From an uncultured beta proteobacterium (GTDB lineage Bacteria; Pseudomonadota; Gammaproteobacteria; Burkholderiales; Burkholderiaceae_C): a stretch of 64,000 nt of DNA. Numbering within the stretch: position 1 is the stretch's first letter; the number at the start of each line of letters is the position of its first letter. Under the pieces are notes generated by a model. The model was not told where the DNA came from and ran no database searches. It worked only from the letters and a program-made list of their open reading frames with translations. The DNA lies in assembly GCA_903886275.1 (NCBI GenBank), contig CAISLN010000069.1:29372-93371 (forward strand). The letters run 5' to 3'. This document shows positions 8,276 through 21,369 of this stretch, piece after piece. The position numbers and the translations under genes are program-made.

Positions 8276-9864
8276 GACTGCTGCACGGGGCTCGCCTGGC
8301 TTGAATGGCCATTCGCCCCACCGAGCTTGAAGATCGCTACCACCTTGACCATGTCCCTTGCCTGGTTCATCAGACCGCTGGTCGCGGCCGCCATCTGTTC
8401 GACCAGCGCCGAATTTTGCTGGGTGGACTGGTCCATGTCCTGCACGGCGCGACCCACCTGCGCCACACCCACCGATTGCTCGCGGCTGGCCGCACTGATA
8501 TCTGCCAACAGGTCGGAGACGCGCTTGGTCGCGCCCATCACCTCGGTCATGGTTTCACCGGCCTTATCGACCAGGGAAGACCCCTGTTCGACCCTGCTCA
8601 CACTGTCGGTGATGAGCAGCTTGATTTGCTTGGCCGCGTCGGCCGAACGCCCCGCCAGCGAGCGCACCTCGCTGGCGACCACCGCAAAGCCGCGGCCCTG
8701 GTCGCCCGCACGGGCCGCTTCCACTGCTGCATTCAAGGCCAGGATGTTGGTCTGAAAGGCAATGCCGTCAATCACGCCAATGATCTCGGCGATCTTGCTC
8801 GACGATTCATGGATGCCGCGCATGGTGTGCACCACCTGGTTCACCACATCGCCGCCCTTGAGTGCCACGGCTGAGGCACTCAGTGCCAGCTGGTTGGCTT
8901 GCAGCGCAGACTCTGCGTTGTGCCGCACGGCTGCATCGAGCTGCTCCATGCAAGAGGCCGTGGCCTCCAGCTCGCCGGACTGGTGTTCGGTGCGCAGGCT
9001 CAGGTCGTTATTGCCCTGTGCAATTTCCGCGCTGGCGTTGGCCACCTCCTCTGCACTTTGGCGCACATGGGCCACCACTTCGATCAGGCTGTCCTGCATG
9101 CCGCAAAGCGCCTTTGCCAAGGTGGACAGCTCGTCCCTTCCGCTGCTGCTGATGGTCTGGCTCAGATCGCCTGCGCCGATACGGTGGGCCGCCTCGTGGG
9201 TGGCTGCCAGTCCCCGTGCAAAACCGCGCGACAGGCTCCAACTGGCAAACACCGCAAACGACACACAGGCGGCCAACAACAAGGCGCCCCAAAAGTAGAG
9301 CCTGCGAAAGTCGGCCTCAATCGCCTTTCTTGCACTTTGCACATTCGCCAACTGTCCGTCCACCAGGGCCTGGGTCGTGCGTATGTAGTCCACCGTACCC
9401 GGAACCAGCTTGTCCTGTACCAATGCCTTGGCACCGGCACCGTCACCGGCGGCCTTGAGCACGTTGGCCTGGTCGCGTATAGCGACCCAGACGGTTCGTA
9501 CCTCGCCCACGGCAGCCGCACGCTGGGCAGAGGCCGGGTCCGTCGCCAAGGCCAGAAAGGATTTTTGCGTCTGCGATGTCTGCTCGGTGGTTTCCTTGAT
9601 ACCGGCCTTGAAGAAGTCCAGCATGGCGCTGCCATCGGAATAGGCCACTGCCAGAGAGCGGGCAGAATTCTGGCGCACATTGGCCTGCCAGAGGTCTGCC
9701 AGATGCAGCATCTCGGTTTCTTTTTCCATGCGTGTGGCAGATTGCGATACCGACTCCATGAGCCAAGCGGTAATGCCCGACAAAGCCAGAAACGCCATGG
9801 TGATCAACAGATAGCCCAGACTGATCCGTGTCGAAATTTTCAGTCCATGCATAAGCGCCACCAT
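8272..9864 (-). CDS. Methyl-accepting chemotaxis protein, four-helix-bundle sensor type
   Basis: A transmembrane chemoreceptor of 530 residues. It has one membrane segment near residues 14-34, a periplasmic helical sensor domain of about 150 residues (Tar/Tsr-like four-helix bundle), a second membrane segment near 190-210 and HAMP (RIGAGDLSQTI). The cytoplasmic coiled coil carries the conserved hairpin tip (GIAFQTNILALNAAVEAARAG). It ends in KVVAIFKLGG with no receptor-methylase tethering pentapeptide visible. The second methionine, at 9852 (MHGLKIS), is an equally good start. It would feed a CheA/CheW pathway, which need not be the alternative one found at 44-57 kb. Confidence 0.93.
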   Translation of the reverse strand: MVALMHGLKISTRISLGYLLITMAFLALSGITAWLMESVSQSATRMEKETEMLHLADLWQANVRQNSARSLAVAYSDGSAMLDFFKAGIKETTEQTSQTQKSFLALATDPASAQRAAAVGEVRTVWVAIRDQANVLKAAGDGAGAKALVQDKLVPGTVDYIRTTQALVDGQLANVQSARKAIEADFRRLYFWGALLLAACVSFAVFASWSLSRGFARGLAATHEAAHRIGAGDLSQTISSSGRDELSTLAKALCGMQDSLIEVVAHVRQSAEEVANASAEIAQGNNDLSLRTEHQSGELEATASCMEQLDAAVRHNAESALQANQLALSASAVALKGGDVVNQVVHTMRGIHESSSKIAEIIGVIDGIAFQTNILALNAAVEAARAGDQGRGFAVVASEVRSLAGRSADAAKQIKLLITDSVSRVEQGSSLVDKAGETMTEVMGATKRVSDLLADISAASREQSVGVAQVGRAVQDMDQSTQQNSALVEQMAAATSGLMNQARDMVKVVAIFKLGGANGHSSQASPVQQS

Positions 9865-10076
9865 TTATCTATTGAAGAAGCTCACCATGCTATACATGAA
9901 CCGAGGTGACGTGAAGCGGCGGTGTTTCGCGCAGTTCGCCAACGGGCGTTCGCTCGCATTCCGGCAAGACAGCTTGCTTGACCGCCCTATTTGATACGTA
10001 TATAAATTGCCAGCCGACCGATTTTTCGAGGCATGCAAACGGTCTACAACAATTTAAAAACCAGGTCTCCCACACC

Positions 10077-13184
<3,108 letters not shown>

Positions 13185-13211
13185 TTGCCTGCTGGGCGCA
13201 GCGTATGAACT

Positions 13212-14612
13212 TCAGGGTTTGAACTTCAGCGCCAGCACCCTGTCGGCCACGCACTGGCCCTGCGGCTTGCCGCCGTCAGAGGCAAAGCGGTAGTGGATGC
13301 CGGCGTAAATGCGTGAAGCGGCGGCCTCGTCGGCGGCGGCCTTGAAGCTCTTGAAAGTGCGCGGGCCCCAGCCGCGGTCGTTGTGGGTGTTGTCCACAAA
13401 AGCGACATTGGCACCGAACTCCTTGGACAGCACGGCCGAGGCCGCACTGCTTTGCACCGAATGGCCCGAGGGGTAGTCGGGGAACGGCGGTGTGCTCATC
13501 AGCGAGGGCACCCAGTTGCTGTCTATCACCAGCTGCACATAGGTCACCGGGCGCAGCACATTGAGCTGGTACTTGGTGTACCAGGCAGCGACAAAGGCAT
13601 CCGACATGGCCAGGTTCAGGCGCGCAAAGGTCTCGGCGGCCGTGGCCAGGTTGGCCTTGCGGCCCTTGAGCAGGTCATTGGTCAGATAGGCCCAGTGACC
13701 GGCAGGCGTGGGGGTCTTGCCCGCGTCATCGGCCCAGTACAGGGCGAACTGGCGCTGCTCCTGCGTGGCCGCATTGCTGATGGCGTAGACCTCTTGGGCC
13801 TGCTTAAAGAACTCGCTGCCCTTCTCTTCGGAATAGTCGGGTGGGGGTGGCGCCGGGCAGTCGGCTGCGGCCTTCAGGACGAAGGGCCGGTTCATGCCCC
13901 AATAGGGCAAGAGCGCAGGGGCAAAGGCCGGTGGCGTGGCCGACCACTTGCCCGTGCCACTGGGTGGCACATAGTTGGCCTGGCTGCGCCTTATCGGGCC
14001 CCAGGCCTCATGGCCACCGTCGGTGCGGGCCCAGGTCATGATGGCCATGGCCATGAGCTTGCCAAAGGTCTCGGAGCGGTTGCTGATGTCTGGCGTCACC
14101 GTACTCGGGTCAAAGTCCTGCGTGTATTTGAGTGGCAGGCTGCGCTCCAGCAGGTCGATGCGCGCCTTGTTCTCGGCCGTGGCATTGCTGAACATCATGC
14201 GCGTCATGGTGGCCATGGCCGCATTGGCCACGGTGGGCCAGTGCAGTGGCTCATCCGGTTGCGCCCAGGGCAGCGAGCTCAGCTCATTTAACTGACCCGC
14301 AAGGCTTTGGTAGCCGGGCATGCCGGGCACCACCGATTCGTACAGCGCCAGGCCCAGATAGGCCAGGGCGCGCGACGCCACCGGCGGGCTAAAGCCAGGG
14401 GTTTGCTGTATCAGTTGAAAGCCCAGGTAAAACCAGTCGTAGGCCACGCCGTTGCTGTAGGCCGTGGCCGGCTTGGCCGCTGTTGCAGACGCTGCAGTTG
14501 CTGGTGATGCCGGGGTCTGCGCCAGACTCGGCGCGCTACCCATTGCCAAGCTGACCAGCATTGCCAGGGCCTTCCAACGCGGTGCGCGGGATGTTGCGAT
14601 GTGCAGTGTCAT
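13212..14612 (-). CDS. Vanadium-dependent haloperoxidase (PAP2 superfamily), exported
   Basis: A 466-residue secreted enzyme with a signal peptide ending near APSLAQ (residue 32). The PAP2/vanadium-haloperoxidase core is in the C-terminal half. Candidate vanadate ligands are Lys348 and Arg354 (LNVLRPVTY), Ser382-Gly383-His384 (DYPSGHS), and Arg434 and His440 (SRIYAGIHYRF). Such enzymes oxidise halide with hydrogen peroxide, but some family members are phosphatases, so substrate use is not settled. The start overlaps the stop of the preceding ASPIC/UnbV gene by four bases (ATGA), so the two are translationally coupled; this pairing is common, as far as I recall. The ATG at 14612 was chosen for this coupling and the signal peptide. 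Confidence 0.9.
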   Translation of the reverse strand: MTLHIATSRAPRWKALAMLVSLAMGSAPSLAQTPASPATAASATAAKPATAYSNGVAYDWFYLGFQLIQQTPGFSPPVASRALAYLGLALYESVVPGMPGYQSLAGQLNELSSLPWAQPDEPLHWPTVANAAMATMTRMMFSNATAENKARIDLLERSLPLKYTQDFDPSTVTPDISNRSETFGKLMAMAIMTWARTDGGHEAWGPIRRSQANYVPPSGTGKWSATPPAFAPALLPYWGMNRPFVLKAAADCPAPPPPDYSEEKGSEFFKQAQEVYAISNAATQEQRQFALYWADDAGKTPTPAGHWAYLTNDLLKGRKANLATAAETFARLNLAMSDAFVAAWYTKYQLNVLRPVTYVQLVIDSNWVPSLMSTPPFPDYPSGHSVQSSAASAVLSKEFGANVAFVDNTHNDRGWGPRTFKSFKAAADEAAASRIYAGIHYRFASDGGKPQGQCVADRVLALKFKP

Positions 14613-16225
14613 GGTGCCTTCCAGTTGCTCACGCCGGCCTCTTTGTCCACGCCATAAAAGTGATCCACCGCCACCGTCTGCCAAGGGCCCCAGTCGCCAT
14701 GCGGCCATTGCACGCGCAGCTTTACCTGCTTGGCCTCGCCCAGACCAAAATGCATCCAGCCCAGATGGCCGCTGGCGTGACCACCGCCAATGGTGAGTTC
14801 TTCGCGCAGGATGCGCCCACCCAGGTCCACTTCGACCCAGGCACCCACGGCATCGCGGTTGCCACCGGCCTGGTGTAAGCGCAGCTGCAGCCAGTGGCCC
14901 ATGGGCGCTGCTTGGTCGGCCGTGCCTGCCCCGAGGTTGCGCCAGAGCTGGGCCTTGTCAAGCCGGTTCACCACCACCATGTCCAAGAGGCCGTCGCCAT
15001 TGAGGTCGGCCAGCATGCCGCCGCGCCCGCGCCTGAAGCTCGCCACACCGGCGTGCTGGCCCACCTCGGTGAAGTGGCCGTCGGCCTCGCCCAGCAACAG
15101 GTTGTTGGGGTCGAGGATGGCGAAGTCGGGCATGGTGGATACATTGCCCTTGACGATAAACAGGTCGGTGAGGCCGTCGTTGTTCACATCGGCAAACTGC
15201 GCATGCCAGGCCGTGCTGGGATGGATGTCGCCGCCCACATAGGGCCGGTGCGCGGTGATGCCACGCTTAAAGGCCTGGTCGGTGTAGGCAGGACGCGTGG
15301 CCTCCGTCTCTAATTTTTGGAACTTGTTGTCGGCCATGCTGGTGATAAACAGCTCGGGGTAGCCATCGCCGTCGATGTCGTGGCTGGCAATGCCCATGCC
15401 CCAGACCTGCAGACGTTTCCAGCCCTCTTGCTCCTGGTACTGCTGTGGGGGCAGGCCGGGTTCCACCTTCCACAACTGCTCCTGCCCGCCCTTGTAGTAC
15501 TCGCGGTCATTGGCCACGCGCAGCGAGGCTTGGCCACTGCGGTTCCAGTCGGAGAACAGCATGCTCAGGGCGCAGTAGCTGGGTTTGAGAAATGCGGGTG
15601 CGGCGTATTGCGTGCCGCTGGCATCCGGGCGCAGCAGCCAGGCTGGCGTGCAAGTGCCCCAGGGAAAGTCGGGGCGACTGCGGTCGTAATAGCTGCCAAA
15701 GGCCAGGGTGGGCAGTTGATTGCCCTTTTCCCAGGTGGCCGAAAAAGCGGTGTGCCAATCGTTGTTGGCGGGGATGTTCCAGCGCGCGTTGGCGCGCTCG
15801 AACTTGCAGCCACCCAGGCCACGGAAAACTTCCACCTCGCCCACGCGCAGCACCACCAGGTCTATCTTGCCGTCGCCATCGATGTCGAGGGGATAGGCGC
15901 CGGTGGCATTGGTCACTTCCAGGCCCGAGCGCTGCTCCATTAGCTTGATAGAACCACCTCTGGTGCTCTGGTTGCGGTAGAACTTGGCCTTGTTGACGCC
16001 GCCCGTCACGTACACCGCAGGCAGGCCACTGCCATCGCAATCGAACAGGGCCACGCCGCCGCCCACCATGAATTCGTCCTGCCCTTCAAAGCGGCTTTGC
16101 AGGCCGGCGCTTTCGGTCTCTTCGATAAAGTGGGGAATGGCCAGTGGGGCAGCTGGCGTGTCGGCCGCATGGGCCCCCAGCAGCGCGAAAGCGGCGGCTG
16201 CCGCAAGGGGAAAGGGGTGGTACAT
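14609..16225 (-). CDS. Exported FG-GAP/VCBS repeat protein with ASPIC/UnbV domain
   Basis: A 538-residue protein with a signal peptide (ending LLGAHA, about residue 20). It carries several calcium-binding-like FG-GAP/VCBS repeats with the DxDGDGxxD pattern (LDIDGDGKIDLVV, HDIDGDGYPELFI, ADVNNDGLTDLFI, ADLNGDGLLDMVV), which form a beta propeller. The C-terminal 110 or so residues match the ASPIC/UnbV domain (GAWVEVDLGG, and GLGEAKQVKLRVQWPHGD). These proteins are extracytoplasmic and of poorly known function. The gene overlaps the haloperoxidase gene by four bases and begins 31 bases after the oxidoreductase gene, in line with one transcript continuing from the xylose genes. Confidence 0.88.
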   Translation of the reverse strand: MYHPFPLAAAAAFALLGAHAADTPAAPLAIPHFIEETESAGLQSRFEGQDEFMVGGGVALFDCDGSGLPAVYVTGGVNKAKFYRNQSTRGGSIKLMEQRSGLEVTNATGAYPLDIDGDGKIDLVVLRVGEVEVFRGLGGCKFERANARWNIPANNDWHTAFSATWEKGNQLPTLAFGSYYDRSRPDFPWGTCTPAWLLRPDASGTQYAAPAFLKPSYCALSMLFSDWNRSGQASLRVANDREYYKGGQEQLWKVEPGLPPQQYQEQEGWKRLQVWGMGIASHDIDGDGYPELFITSMADNKFQKLETEATRPAYTDQAFKRGITAHRPYVGGDIHPSTAWHAQFADVNNDGLTDLFIVKGNVSTMPDFAILDPNNLLLGEADGHFTEVGQHAGVASFRRGRGGMLADLNGDGLLDMVVVNRLDKAQLWRNLGAGTADQAAPMGHWLQLRLHQAGGNRDAVGAWVEVDLGGRILREELTIGGGHASGHLGWMHFGLGEAKQVKLRVQWPHGDWGPWQTVAVDHFYGVDKEAGVSNWKAP

Positions 16226-16256
16226 GTGGCTTTGCGATGGGGCTTTGCGGTGCGGC

Positions 16257-17255
16257 TTAAACGTTCACCCAGGCGCCGGTCTTCTCCGACGCAAACAGGG
16301 CGTCGATCACGCGCATGTTCAAAATGGCATCCTCCACGCCATAGGGCAGCGGGATGGCACCGCGCACGGCCTGCGAGAAGGCGTCGATTTGCAGCGTGTA
16401 CATATCGCAGGGGGCAATCGTCTCGCTGGTCGTAGATCCCAGGTCCAGGCGGCTGCCATCATCGGTCAGCACCTGGCTGCTGCCACCCAGCGGTGCGTTG
16501 AACGGAATCTGGATCTCGATGCGCTTCTTGCTGCCGCAGACCTGCACCCGCTGGTAGGGCACGCACTGGGTAGAGACGGTGAAGTCCAAACGCCGGCCCT
16601 TGCCAAAGTCCAGCATGGCGCTGACCATGCGGTCGGTCTGGAACAGGGGGTCGCGGTCAATGAGGGCAATCACGCGCAGCGGCTCGCAGCCAAACAGAAA
16701 ACGTGCGGTGACGATGGGGTAGCAACCGATGTCATAGAGCGCGCCGCCGCCTAGGTCGGCTTGGTTGCGGATGTTGTTGGCATCGTTGTTGAAATAGGAG
16801 AAGTAGCTGTGGATGGAGCGCAGCTCGCCGAGTTCGCCGGCCCTGACCCGCTCGCGCACCGAGATCCACTGCGGATGGAAGCGCACCATAAAGGCCTCCA
16901 TGATGTGCACCTTGTCACCGACCTCGCGCAACTGCGCGGCCTCCTGTGCGGTGAGCGCCACCGGCTTTTCGCACAGCACATGCTTGCCGGCGCGGGCTGC
17001 GGCCAGCGTCAGGGGCACATGCTCGTGGTTGGGCAGCGGGTTGTAGATGGCCTCGATTTCCGGGTCGGCCAACAGCTCTTCGTAACTGCCGTAGGCACGC
17101 GGTATGCCAAACTCATCGGCCAGTTTGCGGCCCTTGTCCAGCGAGCGCGAGGCAATGGCGCGCAGCTCGCAATGGCTGCTCTTGAGCATGGCCGGCATGA
17201 CTTTTTCCCAACCGATCTTGGCAGTGCTGAGCACGCCCCATACGACTTTCTTCAC
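16257..17255 (-). CDS. Gfo/Idh/MocA-family NAD(P)-dependent sugar oxidoreductase
   Basis: A 332-residue dehydrogenase with an N-terminal Rossmann fold (WGVLSTAKIGWEKVMP), the family motif GKHVLCEKP and a C-terminal alpha/beta substrate domain. The GTG at 17255 is preferred: it has AAAGGAA at a good distance upstream and begins VKKVVWG. An upstream ATG at 17294 would add 13 residues without family similarity. Family members reduce or oxidise sugars and sugar derivatives. Its place directly after xylA suggests a sugar related to xylose, for example xylose dehydrogenase or anhydrosugar reductase activity. That assignment is inference from context. Confidence 0.85.
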   Translation of the reverse strand: MKKVVWGVLSTAKIGWEKVMPAMLKSSHCELRAIASRSLDKGRKLADEFGIPRAYGSYEELLADPEIEAIYNPLPNHEHVPLTLAAARAGKHVLCEKPVALTAQEAAQLREVGDKVHIMEAFMVRFHPQWISVRERVRAGELGELRSIHSYFSYFNNDANNIRNQADLGGGALYDIGCYPIVTARFLFGCEPLRVIALIDRDPLFQTDRMVSAMLDFGKGRRLDFTVSTQCVPYQRVQVCGSKKRIEIQIPFNAPLGGSSQVLTDDGSRLDLGSTTSETIAPCDMYTLQIDAFSQAVRGAIPLPYGVEDAILNMRVIDALFASEKTGAWVNV

Positions 17256-17407
17256 GACAATTCCTTTATTTATGTTTGGGTCCAACGACGTCACTTCATG
17301 GATGACCTATTCCATTGGGCGCTCCAGCGTGAACTCGCAGACCACTGCAGACCGTGCTGACGCAAGGCGGGCCGACAAAATGCACGCTGGCTTTGGCAAT
17401 GGATATT

Positions 17408-18721
17408 TTAGATATAGGAGTTGAGCAGGTTTTCGATACCTTCCTGGCGGCCCGATACCGGAGCGGTGTCGGTGTTGTGCGCCAGCACGCGCTCGGCCAC
17501 GGCGTCCAGACCCAGCTTGCCGGCCATCACATCGCGGCCGAAGTCGCTGTTCCAGCCGGCATAGCGGTCGGCCGTGACCTTGGCAAAGCGGCCGTCCTCG
17601 ATCATCTTGTCGGCAATCACCAGGGCGCGGGCGCTCACATCCATGGCGCCGATATGGCCCAGGAACATGTCCTCTGGGTCGATCGACTGGCGGCGCACCT
17701 TGCTATCGAAGTTGACGCCACCGGTGGTGAAGCCGCCGCCCTGCAGAATCAAATACATGGCCAGTGCGGTCTCGGGGATGTTGTTGGGGAACTGGTCGGT
17801 GTCCCACTGGCACTGCATGTCGCCACGGTTCATGTCGATGGAGCCAAAGATGCCCAGATCGATGGCGGTGGCGAGCTCATGCTCAAAGCTGTGACCGGCC
17901 AGCGTGGCGTGGTTGGCCTCGATGTTGACCTTGATTTCTTTTTCCAGGCCGTGCTTTTGCAAAAAGCCGTAGACGGTGGCGGTGTCAAAGTCATACTGGT
18001 GCTTGGAAGGCTCGCGCGGCTTGGGTTCGATCAGGATGGCGCCCTTGAAGCCGATCTTGTGCTTGTACTCCACCACCATGTTCAGAAAGCGCCCCATCTG
18101 GTCGAGCTCCTGGCCCATGCGGGTGTTGAGCAGGGTCTCGTAGCCTTCACGCCCGCCCCACAGCACGTAGTTTTCGCCGCCGAGTTTGAGCGTGGCGTCC
18201 ATGGCTTCTTTGACCTGCAGCGCGCCCAGGGCAAAGATTTCGGGATTCGGGTTGGTGGAGGCGCCCGACATAAAGCGGCGATGGCTAAACAGGTTGGCCG
18301 TGCCCCACAAGAGCTTCATGCCGGTGTCTTGCTGTTTGCGCGCCAGCACATCGACCATCGCGTGGAAGTTGGCCACGCTCTCGCGCGGGGTGTTGCCTTC
18401 GGGGGCGATGTCGCGGTCGTGAAAGCAGTAGTAGGGAGCGCCAAGTTTCTGGAAGAACTCAAAGGCGCTATCGGCCTTGGCGCGGGCCGCGGCCATGGGG
18501 TCGGCCATGTGCTGCCAGGGGCGCTCGAAGCTGTCGCCGCCAAAGGGGTCCGAGCCGTTCCAGCAGAAGCTGTGCCAGTAGCAAACAGCAAAGCGCAAAT
18601 GGTCTTCCATGCGCTTGCCCGCAACCAGGCGGTTCTTGTCGTACCACTTGAAGGCCAAGGGGTTGGTCGATGCGGTGCCTTCAAAGGCGATGGGGGAGAT
18701 GGCGTTGAAATAGCTGCTCAT
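17408..18721 (-). CDS. xylA: D-xylose isomerase
   Basis: A 437-residue enzyme converting D-xylose to D-xylulose in the cytoplasm with divalent metal ions. Family signatures include [22 protein letters not shown] near the N-terminus, the catalytic region [11 protein letters not shown], the metal-binding segments WGGREGYE and [15 protein letters not shown], and [10 protein letters not shown] with the [14 protein letters not shown] motif just before it. The length is normal for the long (class II) enzymes. The gene lies 36 bases downstream of xylB and is part of the minus-strand xylose gene set. Confidence 0.98.
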   Translation of the reverse strand: MSSYFNAISPIAFEGTASTNPLAFKWYDKNRLVAGKRMEDHLRFAVCYWHSFCWNGSDPFGGDSFERPWQHMADPMAAARAKADSAFEFFQKLGAPYYCFHDRDIAPEGNTPRESVANFHAMVDVLARKQQDTGMKLLWGTANLFSHRRFMSGASTNPNPEIFALGALQVKEAMDATLKLGGENYVLWGGREGYETLLNTRMGQELDQMGRFLNMVVEYKHKIGFKGAILIEPKPREPSKHQYDFDTATVYGFLQKHGLEKEIKVNIEANHATLAGHSFEHELATAIDLGIFGSIDMNRGDMQCQWDTDQFPNNIPETALAMYLILQGGGFTTGGVNFDSKVRRQSIDPEDMFLGHIGAMDVSARALVIADKMIEDGRFAKVTADRYAGWNSDFGRDVMAGKLGLDAVAERVLAHNTDTAPVSGRQEGIENLLNSYI

Positions 18722-18757
18722 GGGAGTTCTCTAGGGGTGGGGGTGGGGTTGCGGGTT

Positions 18758-20218
18758 TTATTGCAGGGCTTTGAGGGCCGGATACAGGGCCTGGAATTTG
18801 GCATAGCGCGGCGCCAAAAACGCTTGTTCATTCGCATCGGGTTGGTAGCTGTGCGTGACGCCGGGCCGGGTGCAGACATCAGGCACCGAGGCACCGGTGG
18901 CGAGCCAGCCCAGGCGCGCCGCACCGAGCGCGCCACCGGCGGTGGACTCGGCATGGGTGACGATCTCCACGTTCAGTGAAGAGGCCAGTTGCTGGGCCCA
19001 GAAGGCGCTGCGCGCACCACCGCCTACCAGCGACAGACGAGTTACGTTACTGCCGGCTTTCTTGAGCGCGTTGAGGCCATCGGTCAAACCGAATGTGACG
19101 CCCTCGATCACGGCATAGGCCAGTGCCGCCTGGTCGCTGCTGTGGCTCAGGCCATGCAGACTGCCGCGCGTCACAGCGTCGTTGTGGGGGGTGCGCTCGC
19201 CGCTCAAATAGGGCAGGAACAGGGGGGCTGACGCACGCTCTTCAAAAGACAGCGCGGCTGCCTTGGCCTCCAACTCACTCTCGGACGCCGCACCCAAGGC
19301 CTGCTTGGCCCATTGCAGGCAACTCGCGGCCGAGAGCATCACACTCATCTGGTGCCAGGTCTGCGGTACGGCATGGCAAAACGCATGGGTGGCGCTGGCC
19401 GCATTGGGCGCAAAACGGGGCGTCACCACAAACAGCACGCCGCTGGTGCCCAGCGACAAAAAGCCCTCGCCGGCATGGACCGCGCCCATGCCCACGGCAC
19501 TCGACGCGTTGTCCCCTGCCCCACCGGCGACCACCATGCCGACTTGCAGACCGAGCTGCGCCGCGACGTTGGCAGAGAGCTGGCCTCCGGGTGCACTGCC
19601 CTCCACCACGCGCGGCATCTGCGCTTGGGTCAGGCCGGACAGCAACAGCAACTCGGGCGACCAGGCGCGCTTTGCCACATCCAACCAGGCGGTGCCGCTG
19701 GCGTCCGACAAATCCGTGATGTGCTCGCCGGTCAGCATCAGGCGCACATAGTCCTTGGGCAACAGCACCTTGGCCACCTGCGCAAAAATTTGCGGCTCAT
19801 GCCTGGCCACCCAGCGCAGCTTGGGCGCGGTAAAGCCCGGCATGATCAGGCTGCCGGCCAACTGCGCGGCAGATGGCAGCGCGGCCATCATCTCCTGGCA
19901 CTCCAGGGCGCAGCGCGTGTCGTTCCACAAAATGGCCGGGCGCAGCACTTGGTCTGCCTGGTCCAGCAGCACCGCACCATGCATTTGGCCCGACAGGCCT
20001 ATGGCCTTGACCGCTGCGTATTCGGCGGGATGTTTTTCTTGCAAGGCCTTGAGGGCGATGCAGGTGGCTGTCCACCAACTGGCCGGGTCCTGCTCGCTGT
20101 GGCCGGGGTGCGGGCGCGAAACGTACAGCGTTGCGCCGGCTGTGGCTATGACCTTGTGGCTTTCGCTCAGCAACAGCGCCTTGACCTCCGAGGTGCCAAT
20201 ATCAATTCCCAGGTACAT
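18758..20218 (-). CDS. xylB: Xylulokinase
   Basis: A 486-residue FGGY-family carbohydrate kinase that phosphorylates D-xylulose to xylulose 5-phosphate for the pentose-phosphate pathway. The N-terminal phosphate-binding motif is YLGIDIGTSEVKALL. The region GLSGQMHGAVLLD is a xylulokinase signature, and VVAGGAGDNASSAVGMG, LPYLSGERTPHND and LVGGGARSAFWAQ are the C-terminal ATP-binding elements. Its start overlaps the 3' end of the upstream ROK regulator gene by 17 bases, so the two are coupled. It is followed by xylA. Confidence 0.97.
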   Translation of the reverse strand: MYLGIDIGTSEVKALLLSESHKVIATAGATLYVSRPHPGHSEQDPASWWTATCIALKALQEKHPAEYAAVKAIGLSGQMHGAVLLDQADQVLRPAILWNDTRCALECQEMMAALPSAAQLAGSLIMPGFTAPKLRWVARHEPQIFAQVAKVLLPKDYVRLMLTGEHITDLSDASGTAWLDVAKRAWSPELLLLSGLTQAQMPRVVEGSAPGGQLSANVAAQLGLQVGMVVAGGAGDNASSAVGMGAVHAGEGFLSLGTSGVLFVVTPRFAPNAASATHAFCHAVPQTWHQMSVMLSAASCLQWAKQALGAASESELEAKAAALSFEERASAPLFLPYLSGERTPHNDAVTRGSLHGLSHSSDQAALAYAVIEGVTFGLTDGLNALKKAGSNVTRLSLVGGGARSAFWAQQLASSLNVEIVTHAESTAGGALGAARLGWLATGASVPDVCTRPGVTHSYQPDANEQAFLAPRYAKFQALYPALKALQ

Positions 20219-21326
20219 GCTTGCTCTCCTTTAAAAGGGGTCGTAAAAATTGGTGCAGTACCAGGGCAGCCGCACCCACGGCAGCGGCCTGCACACCAAA
20301 GCGCGCGGCGCGCACCTCGGGTGCCTGCAGACCGGCCACCTGTGCATAGGCTTGCTGGGCGCTGCGCGCCATCTCCAATAGCGTGGGGTGGTCGATGCAG
20401 CTGCGTCCCCCCACCACAATCACATGGGGGTTGAACATGGCGTCGAGGTTTTGCAAGAGCACGCCGAGGTAGCGCCCGCCCTTGGCCACACCCTTGGGTC
20501 TGGCCAGGGCGCTTGCGCCTATAAAGGTTTCCGCACAGCCCCTGCGGCCGCAGGAGCACAGGGGTCCATCGACCTGCAAAATGCTGTGGCCGATCTCGCC
20601 GGCCGTGCCCAAAAAGCCGGTGAACAGCCGGTCGTTGAGCACGATGCCTGCGCCCACGCCCACATCGCAGTTCACAAAAATCAGCGAGTCATCGCCGCTT
20701 TCTCCAAACTCGTATTCACCCAGCGCCGCCGCATCGGCATCGTTTTGCAAATGGATGTGCGCCGCCGGGATACCGAGCTTTCCGAGCTCGTCTGCCAGCA
20801 TGGCCGAAAAGGGCAGATCGCGCCAGCCCAGGTTGGGCGCCAGACGCACCAGCCCACCGTCCACGGAACCGGGCAGGCAGACGCCCACACCCGACAGCGT
20901 GAGTTGCTTTTCATCGAGTTGGCGGCACAGCCGTTGCACCAGGCTGCCCACCTGTTGGCAGGCGTTGGCCGGTTGCGGGTCGCGCAGCGGCTCCTCGGTT
21001 TGCGTGAGGATGACGCCACTGAGCGACACGCAAACCAGGCGCAGGCAATCGACCGCAAGCTCGATGCCGACCAGCACCCGCTTGCTGCTGTCGATATTGA
21101 GCGGCGTGGAGGGCCGACCCAAACCCTGCGCGGCCACCGGTGCGGCGGCCTCGCTGAGCCAATGCTCATCGAGCAGCTCGCGCACCAGGGCGCTCACGGT
21201 GGACTTGGTCAGGCCGCTCAAAGAAGCCAGGCGCGCCCGCGACAGATCGCTCTGAGCGCGCACCAGGCGCAGCAGTACGCTGCGGTTGATGCTTTTGAGC
21301 AGTTGCAAATCGCCGGTGGCCTTCAT
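20202..21326 (-). CDS. xylR: ROK-family transcriptional regulator of the xylose genes
   Basis: A 374-residue ROK (repressor, ORF, kinase) protein. An N-terminal winged helix-turn-helix (about residues 10-75, RARLASLSGLTKSTVSALVRELL) precedes the sugar-kinase-like ROK domain. The zinc motif CSCGRRGCAETF and the segment NCDVGVGAGIVLNDRLF are present. Regulators of this class next to xyl genes are usually repressors released by xylose. It lies inside the operon between the ABC transporter genes and xylB and overlaps xylB by 17 bases. The likely target is the promoter upstream of xylF. Calling it XylR rests on context. Confidence 0.85.
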   Translation of the reverse strand: MKATGDLQLLKSINRSVLLRLVRAQSDLSRARLASLSGLTKSTVSALVRELLDEHWLSEAAAPVAAQGLGRPSTPLNIDSSKRVLVGIELAVDCLRLVCVSLSGVILTQTEEPLRDPQPANACQQVGSLVQRLCRQLDEKQLTLSGVGVCLPGSVDGGLVRLAPNLGWRDLPFSAMLADELGKLGIPAAHIHLQNDADAAALGEYEFGESGDDSLIFVNCDVGVGAGIVLNDRLFTGFLGTAGEIGHSILQVDGPLCSCGRRGCAETFIGASALARPKGVAKGGRYLGVLLQNLDAMFNPHVIVVGGRSCIDHPTLLEMARSAQQAYAQVAGLQAPEVRAARFGVQAAAVGAAALVLHQFLRPLLKESKHVPGN

Positions 21327-21369
21327 CTTTTTTTCCCTTGCGCAGGCGGCCCTGCCGCTGCTGCTGCGA

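Noticed and set aside
17354..18979. Plus-strand open frame of 541 codons opposite xylA
   Set aside because: The sense strand is an unmistakable xylose isomerase; the opposite frame has no recognisable domain.
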